Shown: one piece after another, positions 1 through 7,287 of the stretch | Layout: the number at the start of each line of letters is the position of its first letter | How positions within the stretch are numbered: the first letter of the stretch is position 1 | NCBI GenBank assembly: GCA_019689775.1 | Contig: JADGGV010000092.1 | Location: 1 to 10,634 of the forward strand | Reading direction: 5' to 3' | Source: Gemmatimonadota bacterium | GTDB lineage: Bacteria; Gemmatimonadota; Gemmatimonadetes; Longimicrobiales; RSA9 | Length of the DNA stretch: 10,634 nt | The notes under the pieces: model-generated | Database searches by the model: none | Told to the model about the DNA's origin: nothing | The model's input: only the letters and a program-made list of their open reading frames with translations | Made by a program: the position numbers and the translations under genes

Positions 1-46
1 ACCTTACTACGCGTCTCGGGGGCTCGGTGTTTTGTATAAGAGACAG
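1..46 (+). other. Illumina Nextera i7 adapter remnant (assembly artefact)
   Basis: Positions 13-46 align without gaps to the 34-base Nextera read-2/mosaic-end adapter, with 4 mismatches: 14 of 15 bases of the GTCTCG..GGCTCGG part (13-27) and 16 of 19 of the mosaic end (28-46), including the intact 3' part GTATAAGAGACAG (34-46). Positions 5-12 (TACTACGC) equal, as I remember it, the Nextera XT v2 index N719 as written in the oligo, and 1-4 could be the worn end of the P7 primer. Translations across it give peptides of the CIRDR / YKRQ / LLYKTPSPRD kind that are familiar from adapter-contaminated metagenome contigs. These bases should be treated as non-biological; the genomic sequence begins at about 47. 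Confidence 0.93.
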
Positions 47-49
47 GAA

Positions 50-246
50 CCACAGAGATCACAGAGGACAGAGGATAGGAGGCGGGGGCGGAGATTCCCG
101 GGGCACGCGTCGAGGTCGAGGATGGAGATCGGCGGTGGCCGGGCTACGGCGCCGGTGCCGGAAGACCGCGATTGCCCCGGCGCCCCGCCCTCCACCGGCC
201 CACCGATGTTTCTCGTCTCTCTGCGAGCTCTGTGCTCTCTGTGGTC
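50..246. repeat. MITE-like inverted-repeat element with CACAGAG ends
   Basis: The left arm at 50-66 (CCACAGAGATCACAGAG) matches the reverse complement of 228-244 at 16 of 17 bases, and the similarity continues more loosely inward (GACAGAGG against CTCGCAGAG). Inside, ATCGG..GGTGGCCGG near 127-145 can pair imperfectly with CCACCGGCCCACCGAT at 191-206, so the whole 0.2 kb can fold into one long broken hairpin. No open frame of coding character crosses it. It sits just past the sbcC stop, where a transcribed hairpin could end or stabilise the message. Purine-rich CACAGAG repeats like this are, as I recall, dispersed in intergenic DNA of several high-GC phyla; copy number in this genome is unknown. 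The true left end may be lost at the contig break. Confidence 0.6.
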
Positions 247-272
247 AATAAAACGCCGTTTCTCCGTCCCTC

Positions 273-2705
273 TCAAACCGCCTCGACCTCGACCTCCGCC
301 TCCGGCGTCTTCTCGACCGTGACCACGCTCGACCCCGTCCGCTCGTCGAACGTGACGCGCAGCACGTGATCGAGCCCCTCGCGGATCGTCTCGATGTGGG
401 TGATCAGGATCACCTGCTCGAAGCGGTCCTCCAGCCGGTGCAGGAGCTGCACGACGTTGTCGCGCCGCTCGACGTCGAGCGAGCCGAACACCTCGTCGAG
501 GATCAGGATCGACAGCGGGTGGCCGGCGCGCTCCGCGATCATCTGGCTGACCGCGAGCCGCAGGACGAGGTTGGCGACGTCCTCCTCCCCGCCGCTGATG
601 ACCGGCTTCTCCTCGCCCTCGTCGAGCACCAGGATGTTGTAGTTGTCGTCGATCTCGAGCGACGTGTAGCGGGCGTGCGTGATGTCGGCGAGGAACCCGC
701 TGGCCAGCTCGCTCAGCTCGGGGCGGACGCGGGCGTTCAGCTCCGCGCGCAGTTGCGTGAACGCGGCGTCCAGCTCGTTGTGGTGGCGCAGCTCGACCTC
801 GAGCGCGTCCAGCCGCGCGCGGCGCTCCTCGTAGGCGGCCAGCGCCCGGTCCGCCGCCTCGAGCGCCTCGACGGCGGCGGCCACGGCGCCGCGCAGCTCC
901 GTCTCGCGCAGCTCGCTGGCGCGGAGCCGCGAGCCGGCGCTCTCGAACGCCTGGCGCGCGGCCGCGAACTCCTCCTCGCTGAACGCGATGGCCGCGCGCT
1001 GGCGCTCCAGCTCCGCGGCGCGGGCCGTCGCCGCCTCCATCCGCGACGTCGCCTCGGCCAGCTCCCGCTCGCGGAGCGGGCGCGCCTCGACGGCGGCGCC
1101 GAGCCGCGCGGCGCGGCGCTCCAGCTCGCGCAGCTCGGCGAGGCGGGCGTCGGCCGCGCGATGCCGCTCGGCGTCGTACTCCTCGACCGCGCGGCTCAGC
1201 TCCTCGCGGATCGTCTCGAGCCGCGCCTGCTTCGCCTCGCGGTCGGCGCGGCGCTCCTTCAGCTCCTCGACCGCGCGCTCGCAGCGCGTCGCGCGCTGCG
1301 TCTTTCCCTCCAGCGCCCGCATCACCGCCGCGCGCCGCTCCTCCGCGGCGCCGACGTCCTCGGGCTTCGCCCTGAGCTGCTCGAGGCGCTGCTCGTGCCA
1401 CTTCCGGTCGCGCGAGATGTCGGACAGCTCGTCCTCGAGCCGGCCGACGACGGCCTCGAATTGCCCGCCGAGCGGCCGCTCGCACGTCGGACAGGTGCCG
1501 TCGGGGCCCGCCGCGCGGAGCTGCGCGATCTGCACCTTCAGCTCCTCGGAGCGCGTCCGGTAGAAGTCCAGGCGCGTGCGCACCTTCTCGCGCTCCTCCG
1601 TCCACGCGCGCTGAACCTCCTGCATCTGCCGCTCCGCCTGCGCCAGCTCGGCGCGCAGCGCCTCGACGTCCGCGAGCGCCTGCTCGAGCAGCGCCGGCGC
1701 CTGCTCCAGCGCCTCGAGGCGACGCTCTAGCGCCGCCAGCTCCTCCGCGAGCGCCTGCTCGCTCTCGCGCAGCGTGCGTCGCCGCTCCTGCTCGCCCGCC
1801 AGGTGCGCCAGCCGCCGGCACTCCTCCTCGAGCCCGGGCAGCTCGCGCAGCCGCTCTCGCAGCGGCGCAAGCTCCACCTCCGCGGCGGCGATCGCGTCCA
1901 GCTCGCGGCGCGCCCGCTCCGCCTCCCGCCCCGCAACGTCGATCTCGCGCCGGGCGATCTCCAGCGCGTGCGTCGCCCGCTGCGACTCCTCCCGCGCACG
2001 CTGCGCGGCCTCCCAGCGCGGCTGCACCTCCGCCAGCGCGCGCTCCGCCTCGCGCCGCTCCTGCTCGGCCCGCCCGAGCGCCCGCTCCGCCTCGACCCGC
2101 CGCGCCTCGGCCGCCTCGCGCTCGGCCCGCAGCGCCGCGGCGTCCGGCAGCCCGGCGCGCAATCCCTCCGTCTCGTGGCGCAGCTCGTTGCGCCGCGTCC
2201 GGGCGCGCTCCTGCGCCACGCGCAGCCGCTCGTAGCCGAGCACCTGCCCCAGGAAGCGCCCGCGCTGCGCCGGCCCCATCTGCGCCAGGAACTGAAGCTC
2301 CTTCTGCCCGGTGAAGTAGGTGTTGAAGAACTCCTCCCGGGTCATGCCGAGCCGCTTCTGGAGGTACTCGGTCGTCCCGCCCAGCGTCGAGGCGACGGGG
2401 CTCGTGCCGCCGTCCACGAAGACCTCCGCCGCCGTCAGCGTGCGCACGACCCGGTACTCGTGCCCCGCCAGCGTGAAGACGAGCTCGACCTCCACACGGC
2501 TGCGCCCCGGCGCACGCGCGAAGCGGATCGTGTCGTTCGTGCCGCGCGCCGCGGCCGCACCGTAGATCGCCCAGGCGATCGCCTCCAGGATCGTGCTCTT
2601 CCCGGAGCCGTTCGGCCCGACGATCCCGGTCAGCCCGGGACCGAACTCGATGAACGTGTCGGCGTGCTGACGGAAGTTCAGCAGGCGGAGTCGAACGAGC
2701 CGCAC
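273..2705 (-). CDS. sbcC: SbcC/Rad50-type ATPase of the DNA double-strand-break nuclease
   Basis: 810-residue SMC-like ATPase that partners SbcD (Mre11); the complex binds DNA ends and uses ATP to control cutting of blocked ends and hairpins. Visible parts in order: an N-terminal ATPase half with Walker A GPNGSGKS at residues 30-37; a Q-loop region around YFTGQKELQFL (130-140); a long Glu/Arg/Ala-rich coiled coil from about 160 to 690; a zinc hook CPTC at 405-408 in the middle of the coil; and a C-terminal half with signature ISGG (703-706), Walker B ILILDE ending at E738, D-loop GSLD (741-744) and an H-loop histidine at about 770. It is shorter than E. coli SbcC (about 1048), mainly in the coil, and nearer archaeal Rad50 in size. 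The start is GTG at 2705, three bases after the sbcD stop, with GGGAGG seven bases upstream. The stop is TGA. All ATPase motifs are intact. Confidence 0.96.
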   Translation of the reverse strand: MRLVRLRLLNFRQHADTFIEFGPGLTGIVGPNGSGKSTILEAIAWAIYGAAAARGTNDTIRFARAPGRSRVEVELVFTLAGHEYRVVRTLTAAEVFVDGGTSPVASTLGGTTEYLQKRLGMTREEFFNTYFTGQKELQFLAQMGPAQRGRFLGQVLGYERLRVAQERARTRRNELRHETEGLRAGLPDAAALRAEREAAEARRVEAERALGRAEQERREAERALAEVQPRWEAAQRAREESQRATHALEIARREIDVAGREAERARRELDAIAAAEVELAPLRERLRELPGLEEECRRLAHLAGEQERRRTLRESEQALAEELAALERRLEALEQAPALLEQALADVEALRAELAQAERQMQEVQRAWTEEREKVRTRLDFYRTRSEELKVQIAQLRAAGPDGTCPTCERPLGGQFEAVVGRLEDELSDISRDRKWHEQRLEQLRAKPEDVGAAEERRAAVMRALEGKTQRATRCERAVEELKERRADREAKQARLETIREELSRAVEEYDAERHRAADARLAELRELERRAARLGAAVEARPLRERELAEATSRMEAATARAAELERQRAAIAFSEEEFAAARQAFESAGSRLRASELRETELRGAVAAAVEALEAADRALAAYEERRARLDALEVELRHHNELDAAFTQLRAELNARVRPELSELASGFLADITHARYTSLEIDDNYNILVLDEGEEKPVISGGEEDVANLVLRLAVSQMIAERAGHPLSILILDEVFGSLDVERRDNVVQLLHRLEDRFEQVILITHIETIREGLDHVLRVTFDERTGSSVVTVEKTPEAEVEVEAV

Positions 2706-2708
2706 CGG

Positions 2709-3902
2709 CTACGCCTCCCGCGAGTCGACCAGCGCGTCCTCCAGCTCCCCCTTCGCCGCCTCGGCCATGAAGCGCGCGGCCAGCGCGACCAGCCGCTCCC
2801 GGTCGATCTCGGGCGAGGACGGCTGCCAATGCAGCCTCAGGAAGGACTCGACCTCCTCGTCGAGCGTGCGCCGCCGCCCCGGCGCGCCGTATCCCACGAC
2901 GCGCCGGACCTCCGGGCGGCGCGCGTCTAGGTGGAAGTGCAGCGCCTCCGCCTTCAGCTCCCGGATGTAGCGGTGGTCCAGCTCGCGGAACAGATCCCGC
3001 GTCACGTCGGTGACGATCAGCCGCACGATCTTCCCCTTCATGCCACCGGGGATCTCCTCGACCAGCGCGCGGATCCGCGCGTCGATCTCGGCGGGCGTCA
3101 TCCCCCTGGCCGAGAAGCGCGGCAGATCCAGCACCTCGCGCGTCGGCACGGGGTGGAACGTCCCCCGCCGCCGCTCCGTGTCGTACGTGACGAACCCCTT
3201 CTCCGACCCGATCTCCTCCCAGATGTTCGTCGACGTCCGCTCCACCGCCCCGGCGTACCACATGTTCGGCGCCAGCTCCGTCGCGATGTGGTAGTGGCCC
3301 AGCGCGACGTAGTCCCAAAACTCCGGCCGGATCTCCGACGTCTCCACCTTCGCGCCGCCGTACTCGCTCACGTAGCGCAGCTTCTGCTCGGCGGCCCCGC
3401 CGGCCACCGTGCCGTGCAGCAGCAGGATGTTCGTGCCCGCCGCCACGTCCGGCTCGATCGCCACCACCTCCCCGGCCGTCAGCGCGTTGTGCGGCAGGCA
3501 GAGCACGCTCGTGTCGAGCGCCTCCAGGTACAGCGAGCGCGCCGCATCGTCCACGACCAGCACGCCCGGAATCTCCGCCAGGAGCCGCAGGATGCTCCCC
3601 GTCTCGACCGCGCGCGGCGAGTCGTGGTTCCCCGCGATCACCACGATCGGCGCCTCCGGCAGCGCCGCCGCGAGCCGCGCGAACTGCCGGAACGCATCCG
3701 CGATCGCCGAGTTCGACGGCCGCACCGTGTGGAACACATCCCCCGCCACCAGCACCAGCTCCGGGCGCAGCTCGATCACCCGGTCCAGCGCCGCGCGGAA
3801 CGCGCGCGCCACATCGCGCTCCCGCGCGTTGATCCCGCCCGGCGCGAGGCGGTGGTAGGCGCGGTAGCCGAGATGAAGGTCCGCGAGGTGGGCGATCAGC
3901 AT
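2709..3902 (-). CDS. sbcD: SbcD/Mre11-type metallophosphoesterase nuclease
   Basis: 397-residue calcineurin-fold nuclease, the catalytic subunit of the SbcCD (Mre11-Rad50) complex; the family is Mn-dependent and cuts DNA ends and hairpins. All phosphoesterase motifs are visible: DLHLG (D8, H10), GDVFH (D55), GNHD (N92, H93), LLHG (H163) and GHYH (H203, H205). A capping domain follows, and a charged C-terminal part from about 330 to the end probably carries the Rad50-binding helices. The length is normal for bacterial SbcD (about 400). ATG start at 3902; the upstream sequence has only a weak GGACCCC ribosome site. Its TAG stop is three bases from the sbcC start, so the pair is one transcription unit. 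The 0.55 kb before it is the palindromic repeat array, and I see no clear promoter there. Confidence 0.96.
   Translation of the reverse strand: MLIAHLADLHLGYRAYHRLAPGGINARERDVARAFRAALDRVIELRPELVLVAGDVFHTVRPSNSAIADAFRQFARLAAALPEAPIVVIAGNHDSPRAVETGSILRLLAEIPGVLVVDDAARSLYLEALDTSVLCLPHNALTAGEVVAIEPDVAAGTNILLLHGTVAGGAAEQKLRYVSEYGGAKVETSEIRPEFWDYVALGHYHIATELAPNMWYAGAVERTSTNIWEEIGSEKGFVTYDTERRRGTFHPVPTREVLDLPRFSARGMTPAEIDARIRALVEEIPGGMKGKIVRLIVTDVTRDLFRELDHRYIRELKAEALHFHLDARRPEVRRVVGYGAPGRRRTLDEEVESFLRLHWQPSSPEIDRERLVALAARFMAEAAKGELEDALVDSREA
2713..2718 (-). promoter_or_regulatory. Shine-Dalgarno of sbcC inside the sbcD 3' end
   Basis: GGGAGG on the minus strand, seven bases before the GTG start of sbcC and within the last codons of sbcD. 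It supports the GTG start over a downstream ATG and suggests coupled translation of the two subunits. Confidence 0.7.
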
Positions 3903-3966
3903 GGGGTCCGGGGTTCAGCGCGGGACGCGCCGGAAGCCGCGTGCCGCCGACCGGCGCCAGCGGAGA

Positions 3967-4277
3967 GGAATCCAGCGCCCCGCCCGCACGCCCCCAGCGG
4001 GCGCAGCCCGCGGAATCCAGCGGCGCGCAGCGACGCGGAATCCAGCATCAGCGGAATCCAGCGCCGCAGGCGCGGAATCCAGCGAAGCGGAATCCGGCTG
4101 TTCCCATCGGATCGGCGGCCCGCCGGGGATACGCCGGATCCGGGACCGGCCCTGGACGAATCCTCGGCGGATGGGCTGCGCGTACGGGAAAAGCCGGATT
4201 CGGATTCCGCGTCGCATCGCTCCGCTGGATTCGGGCGCTGCGCGCCTGGATTCCGTGCCCTTTGGGCACTGGATTCC
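3967..4277. repeat. Palindromic GGAATCC repeat array, two halves in opposite orientation
   Basis: Fills most of the 553-base gap between herA and sbcD. Six copies of GGAATCCAGC(G) or a one-base variant start at 3967, 4012, 4037, 4053, 4074 and 4089. After a centre of about 100 bases, the reverse form GGATTC(C) occurs at 4196, 4202, 4227, 4248 and 4271. Between copies lie short GC-rich hairpins, for example GTGCCC-TTT-GGGCAC (4255-4269) and GGGC-GCA-GCCC around 3999-4009. The right half is the mirror of the left, so the region could also fold on itself over some 300 bases. Minus-strand reading here gives only low-complexity Arg/Pro/Ser frames. Spacing of 15-45 bases is irregular. It resembles a REP-type array; function is unknown. 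Confidence 0.8.
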
Positions 4278-4366
4278 GCGCCGCTGCGCGGCGCTGGGTG
4301 CAGGCGGGCGGTGCGATGGACCTGCGCTGCATTCCGCGCCGCCGCGCGCCGCTGGGTGCAGGCGGG
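4274..4366. repeat. Two near-identical 35-base direct repeats carrying a hairpin
   Basis: Positions 4274-4308 and 4332-4366 agree at 33 of 35 bases (offset 58). The first copy contains a perfect 7-base stem with a TGC loop, GCGCCGC-TGC-GCGGCGC (4278-4294); the two differences in the second copy break part of that stem. Both begin with TTCCGCGCCG, the end of a GGATTCC unit, so this is the outer edge of the larger array. A perfect 12-base palindrome, GGAGCGCGCTCC, follows at 4375-4386. From there to the herA stop at 4456 I see only GC-rich sequence with no promoter or U-run terminator. Confidence 0.75.
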
Positions 4367-4455
4367 TGGTCACTGGAGCGCGCTCCGTCCCGCTGCGTGC
4401 CTCCCGGCGGCGGCCGAGTCCCGCGCGTGCAGCGCAGGGGGTCGCCTTCGGCTCC

Positions 4456-6390
4456 CTACGCATACGGGTCCTCCGGCACCTCCACCCGCCTCATCCGCTC
4501 CGCCATGAAGGGGACGACATCCCTCGGCACCCGCTTCTTCAGGCAGCTCTGGAAGTAGGCGAGCACGCCGGCGGGGCGCTTTTGCTGCGTCGCGTGCAGG
4601 GCGCGGAGCACCTCGGCCTCCTCGCGCCCCGCGATCAGGTCCTTGACCTCGTTCACCGAGATGCGCGGGTCGAGTCGGCGAAGCTGCCGGGCGACGGCGT
4701 CCTCGAACGGCAGATCGTGCGCCGGCGCGAAGCGGCGCACGCCGTCGCGCCCGGCGAGCACGGCGGGGCGCGGAAAGCGCAGGAAGATCGGCTGCGCGAA
4801 GTGCGGGTGGCGCACCATCAGCTCGCCCTTGGCCAGCGTCGCCAGCTTCGACTTCGTCGCCGGCGAGAGGACGGCGTAGCCGGGCGTGGCCAGCTCGTCC
4901 ATGTCCATGCGCCCGTACATCCCGGTGCCCGCGTTCCCGACCACGCGCTTGTGCACCTGACTGCGGAACTGCTGCGCGCTGAACAGCACCAGCCCGAGGT
5001 AGCGCCCGCGCTCGCTCACGTCGAGCAGCATCTTGCGCACGTACGTCTCGAGGCCGTCGCTCGGCGCGTACTTGTTCAGCTCGTCGACGAAGACGATCAG
5101 GTGGTCGACGCCCAGATCGTTGCGCTCGAGCCGCTCGCGCGCCTCGGTGATCGCCCGCGCGAAGATCAGGTCTTGCGCCTCCGGCTCCACGTTGGCGACG
5201 TCGATGACGTACACCGTCCGGTCCTCGAACGCGCCCCACGGCAGATCGCTCGACATCGCGTCGTTGCTGACCAGCCCCTTCGCGCGCGTCGACAGGTTCA
5301 GCAGCCGGTTGCGCACCTTCCGGATCGTCGCCACGTGGTGCGTCTTCCAACTCGACCAGTCGTTCTGCTCGCACGTGGTCAGCACGTCGTCGAACCACGC
5401 CTCCAGGTCCTGGAACGTGCGCACCGTGTGCTCGACGATCGTGCCGTCGTTCCACCGCCGCCCCACCACGCGCTCGCGGATGAACTCGATCAGCGCGTCC
5501 GCCTTCGCGTCCACGTCCTCCCGCGTGAGCAGCACCTCCGCGAACTTCAGGATCTGCTCCAGCCCCCACACCAGCGGCTCGACGTTCTCCGCGAGCGCCG
5601 GGTTCGTCCGCAGCGTGTTCAGGTTGTAGCCGTCGGGCTTGTACGGCGCGTAGTAGCGCACCGACCGGAACGGCGCCGCCGGCACGCCGAGCCTCGCGTA
5701 CATCGCCCGGTCCGCCTCCGACAGCTCCGCCGGCTGGTCCAGGAACAGCAGGTCCGGTCCCTTCACGTTGAAGCAGAGCGCGGCGACGCTCCCCTTCTCC
5801 GCCGGCAGGTGCTCGAAGATGCTCGCGAGCAGGAACAGCACCGCCGACGTCTTCGTCGCCAGCCCGCTCACCCCCGTGATGTTGAGGTGCGCCGCCTCCG
5901 GCCCGAGGAGGAAGTCCGCGTCCAGGTAGATCGGCGACTCCTGCCCGCCCGCCGCGTACAGCCCCACCGGGATCGCGGTGCCGCCCGGCCGCGCGTACGC
6001 ATCCATGCGCAGCGCGACGGCGACGTCGCCGTCCGACAGCAGGTGCACCGGCCCCGCCGGCACCGGCTGCAACGGCTCCGCCGGCTCGTGCCGCAGCACC
6101 GCCGCCGTGTACAGCCGGATCTCCGGCCGCGCCGTCGGCGCCGCGAAGCCGCCCGCCGGATCGCCATCCAGGCCGATGTAGTCGTGGAGCGGCGTCTCCA
6201 GGTCCGTGTAGCTCGCGCCGTCGACGACGATGCCGTACACGGTCACCGGCCGCGGCTCCTCCACGCACACCTTCACGAGCGTGCCGATCCCCACGCTCGA
6301 GTCGCCGCCCGTCCAGAAATGGAATTCGTGTGGAGTGTTGGGCTTGCGCTCCGTGCCGACGACGCGGCCGATCGGATTCGTCGATGACAT
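4456..6390 (-). CDS. herA: HerA-type hexameric DNA translocase/ATPase
   Basis: 644-residue HerA/FtsK-superfamily ATPase. HerA forms a ring that pumps DNA and drives the nuclease NurA in end resection. The N-terminal 110 residues look like a HAS-barrel (IGRVVGTE at 7-14, then alternating strands). The ATPase core has a Walker A region TGVSGLATKTS (172-182), Walker B LIVFVDE (431-437), a sensor-like LFSAQQ (469-474) and a GTGMYGRM stretch (488-494) as in HerA C-terminal core proteins. An insert of about 200 residues lies between Walker A and B. The final 100 residues are helical and charged. Walker A departs from GxxGxGKT: it reads GVSGLATKT, with one extra residue and Thr before Lys. ATG at 6390 is chosen because a TATGAT box lies six bases upstream; a longer frame to 6546 adds only Arg-rich low-complexity sequence. 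HerA identity is inferred from motifs plus the NurA/SbcCD neighbours. Confidence 0.85.
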   Translation of the reverse strand: MSSTNPIGRVVGTERKPNTPHEFHFWTGGDSSVGIGTLVKVCVEEPRPVTVYGIVVDGASYTDLETPLHDYIGLDGDPAGGFAAPTARPEIRLYTAAVLRHEPAEPLQPVPAGPVHLLSDGDVAVALRMDAYARPGGTAIPVGLYAAGGQESPIYLDADFLLGPEAAHLNITGVSGLATKTSAVLFLLASIFEHLPAEKGSVAALCFNVKGPDLLFLDQPAELSEADRAMYARLGVPAAPFRSVRYYAPYKPDGYNLNTLRTNPALAENVEPLVWGLEQILKFAEVLLTREDVDAKADALIEFIRERVVGRRWNDGTIVEHTVRTFQDLEAWFDDVLTTCEQNDWSSWKTHHVATIRKVRNRLLNLSTRAKGLVSNDAMSSDLPWGAFEDRTVYVIDVANVEPEAQDLIFARAITEARERLERNDLGVDHLIVFVDELNKYAPSDGLETYVRKMLLDVSERGRYLGLVLFSAQQFRSQVHKRVVGNAGTGMYGRMDMDELATPGYAVLSPATKSKLATLAKGELMVRHPHFAQPIFLRFPRPAVLAGRDGVRRFAPAHDLPFEDAVARQLRRLDPRISVNEVKDLIAGREEAEVLRALHATQQKRPAGVLAYFQSCLKKRVPRDVVPFMAERMRRVEVPEDPYA

Positions 6391-6396
6391 GGCTGG

Positions 6397-6402
6397 ATCA
6401 TA
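6397..6402 (-). promoter_or_regulatory. TATGAT -10 box of herA, leaderless geometry
   Basis: TATGAT matches the bacterial -10 consensus at 5 of 6 positions and is followed by exactly six bases before the ATG at 6390. Transcription would therefore start at or next to the A of the start codon, and no Shine-Dalgarno is present. No convincing -35 hexamer is seen 16-18 bases further up, where a perfect hairpin sits instead. Promoter assignment is by pattern and spacing only. Confidence 0.55.
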
Positions 6403-6423
6403 GCGCGGCGCGCAGCGCCGCGC
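6403..6423. repeat. Perfect 9-base-stem hairpin abutting the herA -10 box
   Basis: GCGCGGCGC-GCA-GCGCCGCGC is an uninterrupted inverted repeat that touches the TATGAT box and fills the -10/-35 spacer on the minus strand. It has the same style as the hairpins in the array at 3967-4366 (stem rich in GCGCCGC, three-base GCA/TGC loop). It could be a repeat-family member, an operator or a cruciform; the sequence does not decide between these. Confidence 0.6.
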
Positions 6424-6573
6424 ACGCGGGGGTGGGTGGAGCGAGCGAACCTTCACCTCGCGCCGGCAGTCCGCGGCGCCGCGCACGCGAAGCTGCGCGC
6501 CGAGGGAATCCCGCCGCGCGGGAGCGCTGCCGACGGCGCCGCGCACCGGTGCGTGCGCGAGTCGCGCGGCTCG
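6424..6573. other. Intergenic region between herA and the SDR gene, palindrome-rich
   Basis: No gene of coding character is seen. It holds a GGAATCC unit at 6505-6511 next to GC-rich half-palindromes, a perfect 12-base palindrome CGCACCGGTGCG (6542-6553), and an inverted repeat GCGAG..CTCGC just before the SDR stop region. None has a U-run that would make a standard terminator. The content resembles the repeat array on the other side of herA. Confidence 0.5.
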
Positions 6574-7287
6574 CTACGCCACGCCCTCCCCCAGCACGTG
6601 GATCGTCTCGCCGGTGATTCCCGAGGCCTGCGGGCTCGCGAGGAACAGCACCACGTCCACGATCTGCTGCCGCGTGACCCACTTCGTCCGCTCGGGGTCC
6701 CGCACGGCGGCGCGGTTCTGCTCCGTGTCGATCAGGCCGGGCGCGATCGCGTTGACGCGAACGCCGTGCACCGCCTCCTCCAGCGCCATGGCCCGCGTGA
6801 GCGCGACGACCGCCGCCTTCGCCGCGCTGTACGCCCCGAGCGACGCCTGCGCCCGCACCCCCGCCGGCGACGCGAAGTTCACGATGGCGCCGCGGCTCTC
6901 CCGGAGCAGCGGCAGCGCGGCGCGGGAGACCAGGAACGCCGTCTTCGCGTTCCGGTCCAGCTCGCGGTCCCACTCCTCGGCGGTCGTCTCGCCGAGCGGC
7001 TTGGTGACGCCCAGCCCGCCCGCGACATTCACCAGCAGGTCGAGCCGGCCGAACGCCTGCCGCGCCACGCCGATCACGGCCATGGCGCCCTCCGGCTCGG
7101 TCAGGTCCGCGCGCACCGCGGCCACCTCGCCGCCCCGCTCGGCGAGCGTCCGGCCGTGCTCCTCGATCGCCTCGCCGTGCCCGGCGACGACGACTCGCGC
7201 GCCCGCGGCGAGCAGCGCCTCGGCCACCGCGTAGCCGACCTGCCCGCGCGCGCCGACGCCGGTCACGACCGCCACGCGCCCCCGCAT
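6574..7287 (-). CDS. Short-chain dehydrogenase/reductase (SDR) domain
   Basis: 237-residue classical SDR, an NAD(P)-dependent oxidoreductase with a Rossmann fold; substrate unknown. Motifs: nucleotide-binding TGVGARGQVG (9-18), a variant of TGxxxGxG; DL at 61-62; NVAGG (87-91) in place of NNAG; Asn113; catalytic Ser140 in NFASPAG; YSAAK with Tyr153 and Lys157; IAPGLIDT (181-188). The catalytic tetrad Asn-Ser-Tyr-Lys is complete. The residues after strand 2 (AGHGE) do not clearly tell NAD from NADP. The ATG at 7287 has a perfect AGGAGG six bases upstream, and the protein from there has the usual family length. However, the frame is open straight back through the six-helix membrane segment to a GTG at 7866, so a 430-residue fused form is also possible. 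FabG-like naming would be over-reading. Confidence 0.9.
   Translation of the reverse strand: MRGRVAVVTGVGARGQVGYAVAEALLAAGARVVVAGHGEAIEEHGRTLAERGGEVAAVRADLTEPEGAMAVIGVARQAFGRLDLLVNVAGGLGVTKPLGETTAEEWDRELDRNAKTAFLVSRAALPLLRESRGAIVNFASPAGVRAQASLGAYSAAKAAVVALTRAMALEEAVHGVRVNAIAPGLIDTEQNRAAVRDPERTKWVTRQQIVDVVLFLASPQASGITGETIHVLGEGVA

Noticed and set aside
251..261. Terminator for sbcC (AAAC-GCC-GTTT)
   Set aside because: Only a 4-base stem with a short TATT tail; too weak to call as an intrinsic terminator.
366..1730. 454-codon plus-strand frame opposite sbcC
   Set aside because: Leu/Arg/Ala-rich antisense shadow of the SbcC coiled coil, with no motifs or ribosome site.
7..3318. 1103-codon minus-strand frame overlapping sbcC and sbcD
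   Set aside because: It is out of frame with two motif-complete genes, is a low-complexity Arg/Gly/Ala sequence with no motifs, and runs into the adapter. It is a by-product of high GC content.
3967..4277. CRISPR array
   Set aside because: The repeats are about 10 bases, the spacing is irregular at 15-45 bases, the orientation flips halfway and the spacers are themselves palindromic. No cas genes are present.
3915..4463. 182-codon minus-strand frame in the herA-sbcD gap
   Set aside because: The translation simply repeats the GGATTCC units (LDSA/GIQ-type peptides). The region is better explained as a palindromic repeat array.
3901..6387. 828-codon plus-strand frame opposite herA
   Set aside because: Arg/His/Leu-rich antisense translation that spans both the repeat array and herA; no domain is visible.
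6391..6546. Upstream extension of herA to 6546
   Set aside because: It adds 52 Arg/Pro-rich residues, crosses a perfect hairpin and the TATGAT box, and places nothing resembling HerA before the HAS-barrel start.
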